46,192 nucleotides of DNA from an uncultured Bacteroides sp. (GTDB taxonomy: Bacteria > Bacteroidota > Bacteroidia > Bacteroidales > Bacteroidaceae), in contig USPQ01000015.1 in NCBI GenBank assembly GCA_900556625.1, forward strand, positions 1 to 46,192, in the 5' to 3' direction. Position numbers and translations under genes: made by a program. The notes beneath the pieces are model-generated. The model was given only the letters and a program-made list of their open reading frames with translations, was not told the origin of the DNA and made no database searches. Of this stretch, positions 8,598 through 16,669 are shown in pieces. Each line of letters begins with the position of its first letter. The first letter of the stretch is position 1.

Positions 8598-9077
8598 ATG
8601 AAAACCTTTATCATCGAAGACAAACAAAGAATCGAGTCTATTATTCTTCATTGTGACGTTTGTTTTGTAGGTATAGTCGATATGGAAGGTAATCCATACG
8701 TAGTTCCGATGAACTTCGGTTATGAAGACGGCATTATCTATCTCCACTCCGGGCCCGAAGGCAGTAAAGTGGAAATGTTGGAACACAATAATAATGTCTG
8801 TATCACTTTTAGTCTCGGACACAAGCTTGTCTATCAGCACGAAAAAGTGGCTTGCAGTTACAGTATGCGTTCTGAAAGTGCAATGTGTCGCGGAAAAGTA
8901 GAGTTCGTTGAAGACATGGAAGAAAAACGTGGCGCATTGGACATTATCATGTGTCATTATACGAATAATGAATTTAATTACTCCGATCCGGCTGTCCGTA
9001 ATGTTAAAGTATGGAAAGTACCGGTAGACCGGATGACGGGAAAAGTATTCGGCCTGCGAGCTGATGAAAAGCCATAG
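8598..9077 (+). CDS. Pyridoxamine 5'-phosphate oxidase-fold flavoprotein (NimA-like)
   Basis: The 159-aa protein has the split-barrel FMN-binding fold of the PNPOx-like family. Recognisable parts are the opening DVCFVGIVDMEGNPYVVPMNF segment around residues 18-38, the strand NNVCITFSLGHKL, and a C-terminal VWKVPVDRMTGK. Relatives include Nim nitroimidazole reductases and many uncharacterised flavin- or haem-binding proteins. Membership in the family does not itself imply drug resistance. It sits 31 bases after rnr and 2 bases before a GH3 gene, so it is probably read on the same transcript, although no shared pathway is evident. Confidence 0.82.
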   Translation: MKTFIIEDKQRIESIILHCDVCFVGIVDMEGNPYVVPMNFGYEDGIIYLHSGPEGSKVEMLEHNNNVCITFSLGHKLVYQHEKVACSYSMRSESAMCRGKVEFVEDMEEKRGALDIIMCHYTNNEFNYSDPAVRNVKVWKVPVDRMTGKVFGLRADEKP

Positions 9078-9079
9078 AT

Positions 9080-11440
9080 ATGAAAAAATTAGTATGTGGA
9101 CTTACCTTGTGTCTGTCTGTCGGCAACATCTTTGCCGGCAGTACAAAAGACATATACAAGAAGAATTGGATTGACTTTAATAAGAACGGAGTCAAGGACG
9201 TATACGAAGACCCTGCCGCTCCTATTGAAGCCCGTGTTGCGGATTTGCTGTCGCAAATGACGCTGGAAGAGAAAACCTGCCAAATGGCTACTTTATACGG
9301 TTCGGGGCGGGTATTGAAAGATGCATGGCCCACTGCCGAATGGTCAAAGGAAATCTGGAAAGACGGTATCGGGAATATTGACGAACAGGCGAACGGATTG
9401 GGTAAATTCGGTTCCGAGCTTTCTTATCCGTATGCCAACAGTGTAAAGAACCGCCACGAAATACAACGCTGGTTTGTAGAACAGACACGGTTGGGCATTC
9501 CCGTTGACTTTACCAATGAAGGAATACGCGGATTGTGCCACAATCGGGCTACCATGTTTCCTGCCCAATGCGGACAAGGTGCCACGTGGAACAAGAAACT
9601 GATCCGAGAAATTGCGAAAGTCACTGCTGATGAGGCAAAAGCGCTCGGATATACCAATATTTACGCCCCGATTCTGGACATTGCCCAAGACCCGCGCTGG
9701 GGACGGGTAGTAGAGAGTTATGGCGAAGATCCTTATCTGGCAGGCGAACTGGGAAAACAAATGATTCTCGGTCTGCAAGCCGAAGGGCTGGCAGCCACTC
9801 CGAAACATTTTGCCGTCTATAGTATCCCGGTTGGAGGACGTGATGGAGGTACACGTACCGACCCGCACGTGGCTCCGCGTGAGATGAAGACTCTTTATTT
9901 GGAACCCTTCCGCAAAGGAATTCAGGAAGCAGGAGCCTTAGGGGTAATGAGCTCTTATAATGATTATGACGGAGAACCTGTCTCCGGGAGTTATCATTTC
10001 CTTACTGAAATTCTGCGTCAACAATGGGGGTTCAAGGGATATGTAGTATCGGACAGTGAAGCAGTGGAATTCCTGCATACAAAACACCGCATTACCCCGA
10101 CTGAAGAAGAAATGGCGGCACAAGTAGTAAATGCAGGACTGAATATCCGCACCAACTTCACCCCGCCACAAGATTTTATCCTCCCTTTACGCCGTGCAAT
10201 CAGCGAAGGAAAAATCTCTTTGCATACCCTCGACCAACGTGTAGGTGAAATCTTACGTGTCAAATTTATGTTGGGGCTTTTTGATAATCCGTACCCCGGT
10301 GATGATCGTCATCCAGAAACAGTAGTACACAATGCCGCTCATCAGGAGGTATCTATGAAAGCGGCTTTAGAGTCTATTGTTCTTCTGAAAAACGAGAATC
10401 AGATGCTTCCGTTGTCCAAGAGCCTCAACAAAATAGCAGTTATCGGTCCGAATGCAGAAGAAGTGAAGGAACTGACGTGCAGATACGGCCCTGCCCATGC
10501 TCCTATCAAGACTGTATATCAGGGAATCAAAGAATATCTGCCTAATGCAGAAGTCAGCTATGCAAAGGGATGTAACATCATTGACAAGTATTTCCCTGAA
10601 AGTGAATTATACAATGTTCCTTTGGATACACAGGAACAAGCTATGATTAATGAAGCAGTAGAACTGGCAAAAGTTTCGGACATCGCTATTCTTGTATTAG
10701 GCGGAAATGAGAAGACGGTTCGGGAGGAATTTTCCCGTACCAGCCTCGATCTCTGCGGGCGTCAGCAACAGTTGTTGGAAGCTGTTTATGCAACAGGAAA
10801 GCCAGTAGTTTTGGTAATGGTAGACGGAAGGGCAGCAACAATCAACTGGGCCAACAAATACGTTCCCGCTATTGTGCATGCCTGGTTCCCCGGTGAATTT
10901 ATGGGGAATGCTATTGCTAAAGTCCTTTTCGGAGATTACAATCCGGGCGGTCGCCTGGCTGTAACTTTCCCGAAGTCAGTAGGACAGGTTCCATTTGCAT
11001 TTCCATTCAAACCCGGCTCCGATTCAAAGGGGAGAGTCCGTGTAGACGGAGTTCTTTATCCTTTCGGATATGGGTTAAGTTACACTACTTTTGAATATTC
11101 AGCCTTGAAGATCTCCAAACCGGTTATAGGTCCACAAGAAAACATGACCCTTTCGTGTATCGTAAAGAATACCGGGAAAAGAGCTGGAGATGAAGTAGTT
11201 CAGCTTTATATTCGGGATGATTTCAGCAGTGTGACTACCTACGACAAGATGTTACGTGGCTTCGAGCGTATTCATTTGCAACCGGGAGAAGAACAGACAA
11301 TCAGCTTTACCCTTACTCCTCAAGACTTGGGGTTATGGGACAAGAACAATCAGTTTACGGTAGAACCGGGTAGTTTTTCAATAATGATAGGAGCTTCATC
11401 ACAAGATATACGGTTGAAAGGAAGTTTTGAAGTGCAATAA
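9080..11440 (+). CDS. Secreted glycoside hydrolase family 3 (beta-glucosidase/beta-xylosidase type)
   Basis: The 786-aa enzyme starts with a signal peptide (about 1-20, cut near FAGS), so it is probably periplasmic. GH3 enzymes remove beta-linked glucose, xylose or related residues from oligosaccharide ends. The TIM-barrel domain contains KHF (242-244) and the nucleophile Asp325 in GYVVSDSEAVEF. The (alpha/beta)6 domain begins around residue 430 and contains the VREEFSRTSLDL stretch near the usual acid/base position. A fibronectin III-like domain closes the protein (about 690-775). SDSEAV replaces the more common SDW-type sequence after the nucleophile; this occurs in GH3 subgroups. It is not beside SusC/D genes, so its substrate is unclear. 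Confidence 0.92.
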   Translation: MKKLVCGLTLCLSVGNIFAGSTKDIYKKNWIDFNKNGVKDVYEDPAAPIEARVADLLSQMTLEEKTCQMATLYGSGRVLKDAWPTAEWSKEIWKDGIGNIDEQANGLGKFGSELSYPYANSVKNRHEIQRWFVEQTRLGIPVDFTNEGIRGLCHNRATMFPAQCGQGATWNKKLIREIAKVTADEAKALGYTNIYAPILDIAQDPRWGRVVESYGEDPYLAGELGKQMILGLQAEGLAATPKHFAVYSIPVGGRDGGTRTDPHVAPREMKTLYLEPFRKGIQEAGALGVMSSYNDYDGEPVSGSYHFLTEILRQQWGFKGYVVSDSEAVEFLHTKHRITPTEEEMAAQVVNAGLNIRTNFTPPQDFILPLRRAISEGKISLHTLDQRVGEILRVKFMLGLFDNPYPGDDRHPETVVHNAAHQEVSMKAALESIVLLKNENQMLPLSKSLNKIAVIGPNAEEVKELTCRYGPAHAPIKTVYQGIKEYLPNAEVSYAKGCNIIDKYFPESELYNVPLDTQEQAMINEAVELAKVSDIAILVLGGNEKTVREEFSRTSLDLCGRQQQLLEAVYATGKPVVLVMVDGRAATINWANKYVPAIVHAWFPGEFMGNAIAKVLFGDYNPGGRLAVTFPKSVGQVPFAFPFKPGSDSKGRVRVDGVLYPFGYGLSYTTFEYSALKISKPVIGPQENMTLSCIVKNTGKRAGDEVVQLYIRDDFSSVTTYDKMLRGFERIHLQPGEEQTISFTLTPQDLGLWDKNNQFTVEPGSFSIMIGASSQDIRLKGSFEVQ

Positions 11441-11465
11441 ACCCCAATCAATAATATAAATCCAT

Positions 11466-11528
11466 AAGAACCGGTAATAATTTTGTTTTCCTCACTAAAA
11501 AGTGAAACAGAAATTATTACCGGTTCTT
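11466..11528. terminator. Large hairpin between convergent GH3 and CotH genes (possible bidirectional terminator)
   Basis: A perfect 18-bp stem joins 11466-11483 and 11511-11528. The 27-base loop contains short inner pairings (TGTTT with AAACA, CACT with AGTG). It lies between two convergent genes, as a bidirectional terminator would, but a strong T-tract is missing on both sides. Confidence 0.5.
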
Positions 11529-11570
11529 CAGATATCTATTTTCATCTATCAGTTCAACAGATTGATTCTA

Positions 11571-13337
11571 TTAAAGTTTACTGACTTCACTATCTATATA
11601 GTCTGCTCTATTCCTTAACCACGTCTTCAACTCTTTCACTTTTGTATCGAATGAACGAGTATTTTCCCATAATTCACTATTCCTTTCCACAGAGGGTTTA
11701 AGCATTACAGCATAATCATCTACATATTGTAACAATGCATCTAGCTTATTATTCTTGAAATCTTGCCAAGTTCTCTTATATATCGCTTTCACACGGCTAT
11801 CTTGTAGAAAGCGTTGGAAAAATGCCGTACCGACTCCATTCATGCTACTTGAAAATAACGGTGTGTTGTAACGTCCAAAATGATTACTCGTACCTTCATA
11901 ATCATACGCCCAATCAAAATCCCAGATAGGTCCCATTACATACTTGCCATTTCCTTCTTTATGGAGAAAAACACTTTTAGGATGATTTATCTCCATGTTG
12001 TGTACCAAGTTAAAGGTTATCAGAAATTTGGCAACCGATTCAATATCAATCATGTCTACATAGCTATTTCCTTCTAACGGTTCTTTTGCAAATTGTGTCG
12101 TGAATGCATTAAAGTCCTTCTTCCAATATTCAAATTGCTCTGTGGTCAAATCAGGGTCTTTCACCATTACAGGGAGGTTAAATGCAGTCGATTTAAACTT
12201 AGGCTCATCATCCCAATAAGAATCAAGTTCCCACATGACACTGTTGTTTTCATCCAAATCTACACGGTTTTCTTTAACCTCTATCTGTTCGGTCAACAAG
12301 TAAGAACCTTTATAAATTCCGTTTAAAACCACATCTACAGGAATTGCATGATTGGTAAAAGGAAGTTCCAGCAGCCGACCTATCTTGAATGCAACCGAAT
12401 TAAGCATTAACGTAGGATCAAGATGATTTGCCAACAACACATAATTCTTGGCTTTCCCCAAACCACAGATCTCTGCTTTCTTATTAAGTTTCAGTCGATA
12501 AGGCTTTTTAGGATATCCCCACGTTGAATTGCCGCGTCCCTTTATCTCGGTTTTAACTATACAACTTTCATAAGTACTTTTTCCATTGACAGTCAAAGTT
12601 CCACTCTCATAAGAGTCTTTACTCTGTATTTCCGAAATAGAAGAATCATCTGTGGTAATGACTAGCAGAGAAACAAGGTCCAATAAGAATTCCATCTTTA
12701 CCGTATATTGAAGAATTTCTCCATTCCGCATTATGAACTTATAAATAACCGGAGAAGAAAAGTCATTCTCCGTCACACCACTTATTTGTTCCACATCATC
12801 TATTAAAACCTTCACTGCATTAGAACTAAACTCTGCCACTAGTTTAGATTGTAAAAACTTATGAAGAGATACAACCTCACCTTTTTCAATCGAACATACA
12901 ACATCAGCAGTCAAGAATGCATTATTCTTTTTCAAAAAGCGGAAAGCAGAAAGTACTCCGGTATCTTTCAATGCAATTTCCACTGTATATTGCTGTTTAC
13001 TGCCATCTTCTGCTTCCACAGTAAAAACCAATGGCTGCGAATAATCATTTGAGGTAACTCCGGATTCCTGCTCAACTCCATTTATCGTGATAGATTTTCC
13101 ATTATATTCGAATACGGCAATTAATGATTTCAAATCATCATACTTATCCAATGGCAATGTAATCACACTCCCCTGAATAGAGGCTTCCACATCATTTGCG
13201 ACCTTACCTTGATTATCACTTTTCAAAATAGAAAAGTTCAGCAATTCCTTCGTTGAAGAGATTGGGGGTTCTTCGTCTTTACAGGCGGAAAATAGTAAGA
13301 GAATAGTTACTAAAATCCCTAAAGTATTGTTTAACAT
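11571..13337 (-). CDS. CotH-kinase family lipoprotein with two N-terminal beta-sandwich repeats
   Basis: CotH proteins are kinase-like; Bacillus CotH phosphorylates spore-coat proteins. Roles in Bacteroidetes are not established. The 588-aa protein has a lipoprotein signal with lipobox FSAC (Cys19), then two tandem repeats (about 28-128 and 130-220), each ending in a pattern like GVTxNDxSxPxxY then QYTVxxx, which resembles DUF5018/Ig-like modules. The CotH domain follows, with KGRGNSTWGYPKKPYRLKL near 265-285 and the metal-binding GPIWDFDWAYD near 465. It is probably tethered to the membrane and may act at the cell surface. It has its own candidate promoter inside the cysK terminator hairpin. 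Confidence 0.88.
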   Translation of the reverse strand: MLNNTLGILVTILLLFSACKDEEPPISSTKELLNFSILKSDNQGKVANDVEASIQGSVITLPLDKYDDLKSLIAVFEYNGKSITINGVEQESGVTSNDYSQPLVFTVEAEDGSKQQYTVEIALKDTGVLSAFRFLKKNNAFLTADVVCSIEKGEVVSLHKFLQSKLVAEFSSNAVKVLIDDVEQISGVTENDFSSPVIYKFIMRNGEILQYTVKMEFLLDLVSLLVITTDDSSISEIQSKDSYESGTLTVNGKSTYESCIVKTEIKGRGNSTWGYPKKPYRLKLNKKAEICGLGKAKNYVLLANHLDPTLMLNSVAFKIGRLLELPFTNHAIPVDVVLNGIYKGSYLLTEQIEVKENRVDLDENNSVMWELDSYWDDEPKFKSTAFNLPVMVKDPDLTTEQFEYWKKDFNAFTTQFAKEPLEGNSYVDMIDIESVAKFLITFNLVHNMEINHPKSVFLHKEGNGKYVMGPIWDFDWAYDYEGTSNHFGRYNTPLFSSSMNGVGTAFFQRFLQDSRVKAIYKRTWQDFKNNKLDALLQYVDDYAVMLKPSVERNSELWENTRSFDTKVKELKTWLRNRADYIDSEVSKL

Positions 13338-13343
13338 AGTATT

Positions 13344-13389
13344 AAATAAAAATGGTTACTTGGCAAATATACGATTTTGCCAAATAACC
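13344..13389 (-). terminator. Intrinsic terminator of cysK
   Basis: Read on the minus strand, a 14-bp stem with one mismatch (13354-13367 with 13376-13389, 8-base loop) is followed by ATTTTTATTT. It lies just after cysK and overlaps the candidate promoter of the CotH gene. Confidence 0.7.
13364..13371 (-). promoter_or_regulatory. Candidate -7 promoter element for the CotH gene, inside the cysK terminator
   Basis: The minus strand reads TATATTTG, giving a leader of about 20 bases. No good -33 match is seen. The element occupies the loop and arm of the terminator hairpin. Confidence 0.45.
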
Positions 13390-13428
13390 ACCCGATTATT
13401 CTCTCTCTTTTTTCTAAAATTCAGTGTA

Positions 13429-14376
13429 TCATAAAGGATATTCCTCAAAAGCATACAAAATAGTAGACAAATAACGTTCGCCTGTATCGGGCAGCAACGC
13501 CACAATCATCTTCCCTTCATTTTCCAGGCGTTTTGCCAGTTCTGTCGCCGCATAAACAGCAGCACCCGAAGATATGCCGACCAGCAATCCTTCCAGCTTC
13601 GCCAGTTCACGGCTTGTACGAATGGCATCATCATTCTGCACCCGAATAATTTCATCTACGACGGAAGCCTTGTAAGTCTTCGGAATGAAACCCGCACCGA
13701 TTCCCTGAATCTTATGAGGCCCAGGCTTTCCTCCGGAAAGAACCGGCGAATCAGACGGTTCTACCGCTACCACCCTCACACTGGGGTCGCGCATCTTCAA
13801 TGCTTCACCTACTCCACTAACTGTCCCGCCAGTACCCACGCCGGCCACAAAGATATCGACTTTCCCCTCGGTATCTCTCCATATTTCCAGGCCGGTAGTA
13901 CGTAAATGCATGGCGGGGTTAGCAGGATTTTCAAATTGTTGTAAGATAACAGAGTCCGGAGTTGCCGCTTTCAGTTCTTCCGCTTTGGCAATTGCTCCTT
14001 TCATACCATCCGCACCGGGAGTCAGGACCAATTCTGCTCCCAAAGCTTTCAAAAGATTGCGGCGTTCAACACTCATCGTGTCGGGCATTGTCAATATCAA
14101 CTTATAACCTTTGGCAGCAGCCACAAAAGCCAGTCCTACTCCGGTGTTGCCACTAGTCGGTTCTATAATAGTAGCTCCCGATTGCAAAACACCTTTTACC
14201 TCAGCGTCTTCAATCATCGCCAAAGCAATACGGTCTTTAACGCTTCCGGCAGGGTTAAAATATTCAAGCTTCACTACCAGGCGAGCTTTCAAATTCTTAC
14301 TCTTATTATAATTACTAAGTTCCAACAACGGAGTGTTACCAACCAGGTCCGTCAATTTTCTTGCTATCTTCTCCAT
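13429..14376 (-). CDS. cysK: Cysteine synthase A (O-acetylserine sulfhydrylase)
   Basis: This PLP enzyme makes cysteine from O-acetylserine and sulfide in the cytoplasm. The start is placed at the second Met (MEKIARKLTDLVGNTPL), giving 315 aa, because this aligns with the usual CysK N-terminus; an in-frame ATG lies seven codons upstream at 14397. The PLP lysine is in GSVKDR, the substrate loop is TSGNTG, and a glycine-rich phosphate-binding GVGTGGT follows. Length and motifs are standard. The gene lies downstream of the cupin gene on the same strand but has its own -7 element and an upstream palindrome cluster that could be an operator. Confidence 0.95.
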   Translation of the reverse strand: MEKIARKLTDLVGNTPLLELSNYNKSKNLKARLVVKLEYFNPAGSVKDRIALAMIEDAEVKGVLQSGATIIEPTSGNTGVGLAFVAAAKGYKLILTMPDTMSVERRNLLKALGAELVLTPGADGMKGAIAKAEELKAATPDSVILQQFENPANPAMHLRTTGLEIWRDTEGKVDIFVAGVGTGGTVSGVGEALKMRDPSVRVVAVEPSDSPVLSGGKPGPHKIQGIGAGFIPKTYKASVVDEIIRVQNDDAIRTSRELAKLEGLLVGISSGAAVYAATELAKRLENEGKMIVALLPDTGERYLSTILYAFEEYPL

Positions 14377-14413
14377 ATATATCCGTTTTAAATTCATACG
14401 TTTTAATATATGA

Positions 14414-14421
14414 CAAAGATA
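14414..14421 (-). promoter_or_regulatory. Candidate -7 promoter element for cysK
   Basis: The minus strand reads TATCTTTG, about 38 bases before the chosen cysK start. The -33 position shows only TTTC (14441-14444), directly next to the palindrome cluster at 14445-14478. A weak -33 with an adjacent dyad is what an activated promoter would look like. Confidence 0.55.
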
Positions 14422-14444
14422 GCGCGGATTCTGTTCAGGCGAAA

Positions 14445-14478
14445 TACCACAGATGTGGTAATTTCATACCACATCTGT
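14445..14478. promoter_or_regulatory. Palindrome cluster upstream of cysK (candidate operator or hairpin)
   Basis: TACCACAGATGTGGTA (14445-14460) is a dyad with 7-bp arms and a 2-base centre. A third arm, TACCACA (14467-14473), allows an alternative perfect 12-bp hairpin joining 14449-14460 and 14467-14478. The first dyad is centred about 45 bases upstream of the predicted cysK start point. The alternative hairpin ends just before the cupin stop codon but has no T-tract after it, so a protein-binding site is at least as likely as a terminator. Confidence 0.5.
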
Positions 14479-14479
14479 C

Positions 14480-14827
14480 TTACAGAAAATCTGCCCGCAT
14501 CGGAGTAAATGTGTCAATCAGCACGCCTGCTTCGAGACAAACACAGCCATGAGGTTTATTAGGAGCCACATAATAGCCATCTCCTGCCGATAGTATTTCT
14601 TTCTGTTCGCCAATCGTTAATTCGAACTTTCCACTTACCACATAAGTAGCCTGACTGTGATGATGTTCGTGCATTGTGCCGACAGCTCCTTTTTCAAACT
14701 GCACTTTTACCATCATCAACTGTTCGTCATAACCCATTATCTGACGACGGATTCCCGGACCCGGGTTCTCCCACTTCAGTTCCTTTTCAAACTGAAAGAC
14801 TTCACTACACATCTTCATATTTATCAA
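14480..14827 (-). CDS. Small cupin-domain protein, KdgF-like
   Basis: The 115-aa protein is a single cupin barrel. Metal-binding residues are visible in GTMHEHHHSQATYVVSG (three likely His ligands plus Gln) and in a second motif around PNKPHG. The early MGYDEQLMMVKVQFEKGA segment resembles KdgF proteins, which linearise 4,5-unsaturated uronates released from pectin or alginate. Other small cupins share this look, so the reaction is inferred. Translation may start at the ATG at 14827 or three codons later (MKMCSEV). It is upstream of cysK on the same strand and has a good promoter of its own. Confidence 0.78.
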   Translation of the reverse strand: MINMKMCSEVFQFEKELKWENPGPGIRRQIMGYDEQLMMVKVQFEKGAVGTMHEHHHSQATYVVSGKFELTIGEQKEILSAGDGYYVAPNKPHGCVCLEAGVLIDTFTPMRADFL

Positions 14828-14849
14828 ATATTAATCTATTAAATAAAAA

Positions 14850-14880
14850 CAAAGATAGCCTTTTAGTCCATTGACAACAA
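14850..14880 (-). promoter_or_regulatory. Promoter of the cupin gene
   Basis: On the minus strand, TTG (14878-14880) and TATCTTTG (14850-14857) are separated by 20 bases, a good match to the Bacteroidetes promoter form. Confidence 0.65.
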
Positions 14881-14982
14881 AATAAAGGCAGCCTTCATTA
14901 ACAAATCTCATAAATTATCCTGAAATTACTCGACTTAAAACAAGATTGAGTAATGTCTTATTTTTTATGTCAGAATAATCGT

Positions 14983-14990
14983 TATCTTTG
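14983..14990 (+). promoter_or_regulatory. Candidate -7 promoter element for the alpha/beta hydrolase gene
   Basis: TATCTTTG lies about 50 bases before the start codon. The -33 region is only T-rich. Confidence 0.55.
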
Positions 14991-15040
14991 TACGAATCAT
15001 CTGATATGCATCAATTACATTCACTATTAATCTCTCTCTT

Positions 15041-16462
15041 ATGAACACATTGAAAACTGTCTACATAGCTACTATTATCACCGGATTATTCACCGGACTG
15101 TTCTTATCTTCTTCCGCATCCGCGCAAGATATCTCAGGAACTTGGCACGGAAAACTGACTGTTCCCACCGGGTCGCTGACTATCGTATTCCATATCAACC
15201 AAGCGGCTCAAGGAACTTATGTAACAACGCTCGACAGTCCCGACCAGGGAGCCAACGGCATAAAGACACAAGCTACCTCTTTCAGTGATTCCATATTAAC
15301 TATTCAGATACCTGTTATTCATGCTTCCTACAAAGGAAAATTGAAAAGTGACAAAACGATAACCGGAACATTCACACAAGGAATGCCTATCCCATTGAAC
15401 CTGGAAAAGGGAGAAGCAAACCGTCCCAAACGTCCGCAGGAACCTCAACCACCTTTCCCTTATAAAAGTGAAGAAGTTACAGTAAGAAACGAACAGGACG
15501 GAATTAACCTTGCGGGGACATTAACTCTTCCCGAAAAGGGAAATAAATTTCCGGCAGTAGTGTTGGTGACAGGAAGCGGTGCGCAGAACCGGGATGAGGA
15601 GATCATGGGACACAAGCCTTTCCTAGTCATCGCCGACTATCTGACGAGGAACGGAATCGCCGTATTACGCTGTGATGATCGTGGCACAGCCGCCTCACAA
15701 GGCAACCATGCAACAGCCACCAACGAGGATTTCGCAACGGACACGGAAGCTGCCATCAATTACCTGCGCGGCAGAAAAGAAATAAACACAAAGAAGATTG
15801 GCATTATCGGACATAGCGCAGGCGGAATCATAGCATTCATCGTAGCTGCCAAAGACCCGGCGATTGCGTTTATTGTTTCATTGGCAGGAGCCGGCGTAAG
15901 AGGTGACAGCCTGATGCTGAAACAAGTAGAGATGATTTCTAAATCCCAGGGAATGCCGGATGCGTTCTGGCAAGGAACGAAACCGTCGATACGAAACAGG
16001 TATGCCATACTGCAACAAGCAGACAAAACCACAGATGAACTTCAAAAAGAGTTATATGCAGATGTTACCAAAACCATGTCGTCCGAACAACTGAAAGACT
16101 TGAATACCGTACAGCAGATTTCCTCCCAGATAAGTTCCATGACCTCCCCCTGGTATCTTCATTTTATGAGATATGACCCGGCTAAAGCCATGAAAAAAAT
16201 AAAATGTCCGGTACTTGCCTTAAACGGAGAAAAGGACATTCAAGTGGAGGCGGCTATGAACCTTACGGCTATCCAACAAAGAATCAGCGAGAACGGGAAT
16301 AAGAATGTAACGGTAAAAGCCTACCCGAACTTAAATCATCTGTTTCAAACCTGTGAAAAAGGAACATTGGCGGAGTATGGGCAGCTAGAAGAAACCATTA
16401 GCCCAGAAGTTCTAAAAGATATAACAGACTGGATTCTTAAACATTCAGGAAAGAGCAATTGA
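15041..16462 (+). CDS. Secreted alpha/beta hydrolase (esterase or S9-like peptidase)
   Basis: The 473-aa protein has a signal peptide (about 1-28, ending SASAQ). An N-terminal beta-rich region (about 30-125, starting ISGTWHGKL) of the type seen in front of many Bacteroidetes hydrolases follows. The catalytic domain has the nucleophile elbow GHSAGG (Ser259), a probable acid in NGEKD, and a probable catalytic His in NLNHLF near residue 435. It acts outside the cytoplasm on an ester or peptide bond; the substrate is unknown. It is not closely linked to the MFS gene 207 bases downstream, which has its own -7 element. Confidence 0.87.
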   Translation: MNTLKTVYIATIITGLFTGLFLSSSASAQDISGTWHGKLTVPTGSLTIVFHINQAAQGTYVTTLDSPDQGANGIKTQATSFSDSILTIQIPVIHASYKGKLKSDKTITGTFTQGMPIPLNLEKGEANRPKRPQEPQPPFPYKSEEVTVRNEQDGINLAGTLTLPEKGNKFPAVVLVTGSGAQNRDEEIMGHKPFLVIADYLTRNGIAVLRCDDRGTAASQGNHATATNEDFATDTEAAINYLRGRKEINTKKIGIIGHSAGGIIAFIVAAKDPAIAFIVSLAGAGVRGDSLMLKQVEMISKSQGMPDAFWQGTKPSIRNRYAILQQADKTTDELQKELYADVTKTMSSEQLKDLNTVQQISSQISSMTSPWYLHFMRYDPAKAMKKIKCPVLALNGEKDIQVEAAMNLTAIQQRISENGNKNVTVKAYPNLNHLFQTCEKGTLAEYGQLEETISPEVLKDITDWILKHSGKSN

Positions 16463-16608
16463 AAAGGCAATCTCTATTAATAAAAAAAACCGCAATAATA
16501 TTATTATAAACACAATTATTAAAATCCATAGTCTTACATACGCAGCATTGTATAAATTGACTTAAATCAAAATATTTCACACCGAACTCACTCTGCCCGA
16601 TTTTGTTT

Positions 16609-16616
16609 TACCTTTG
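16609..16616 (+). promoter_or_regulatory. Candidate -7 promoter element for the MFS gene
   Basis: TACCTTTG lies 54 bases before the start codon. The -33 element is weak. The rest of 16463-16669 holds no strong terminator for the preceding gene. Confidence 0.5.
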
Positions 16617-16669
16617 CACCCGCAAAAAAGAAAAAGGTAAAAAGTTACAGGTATCAGGTTAAGTTTGGT

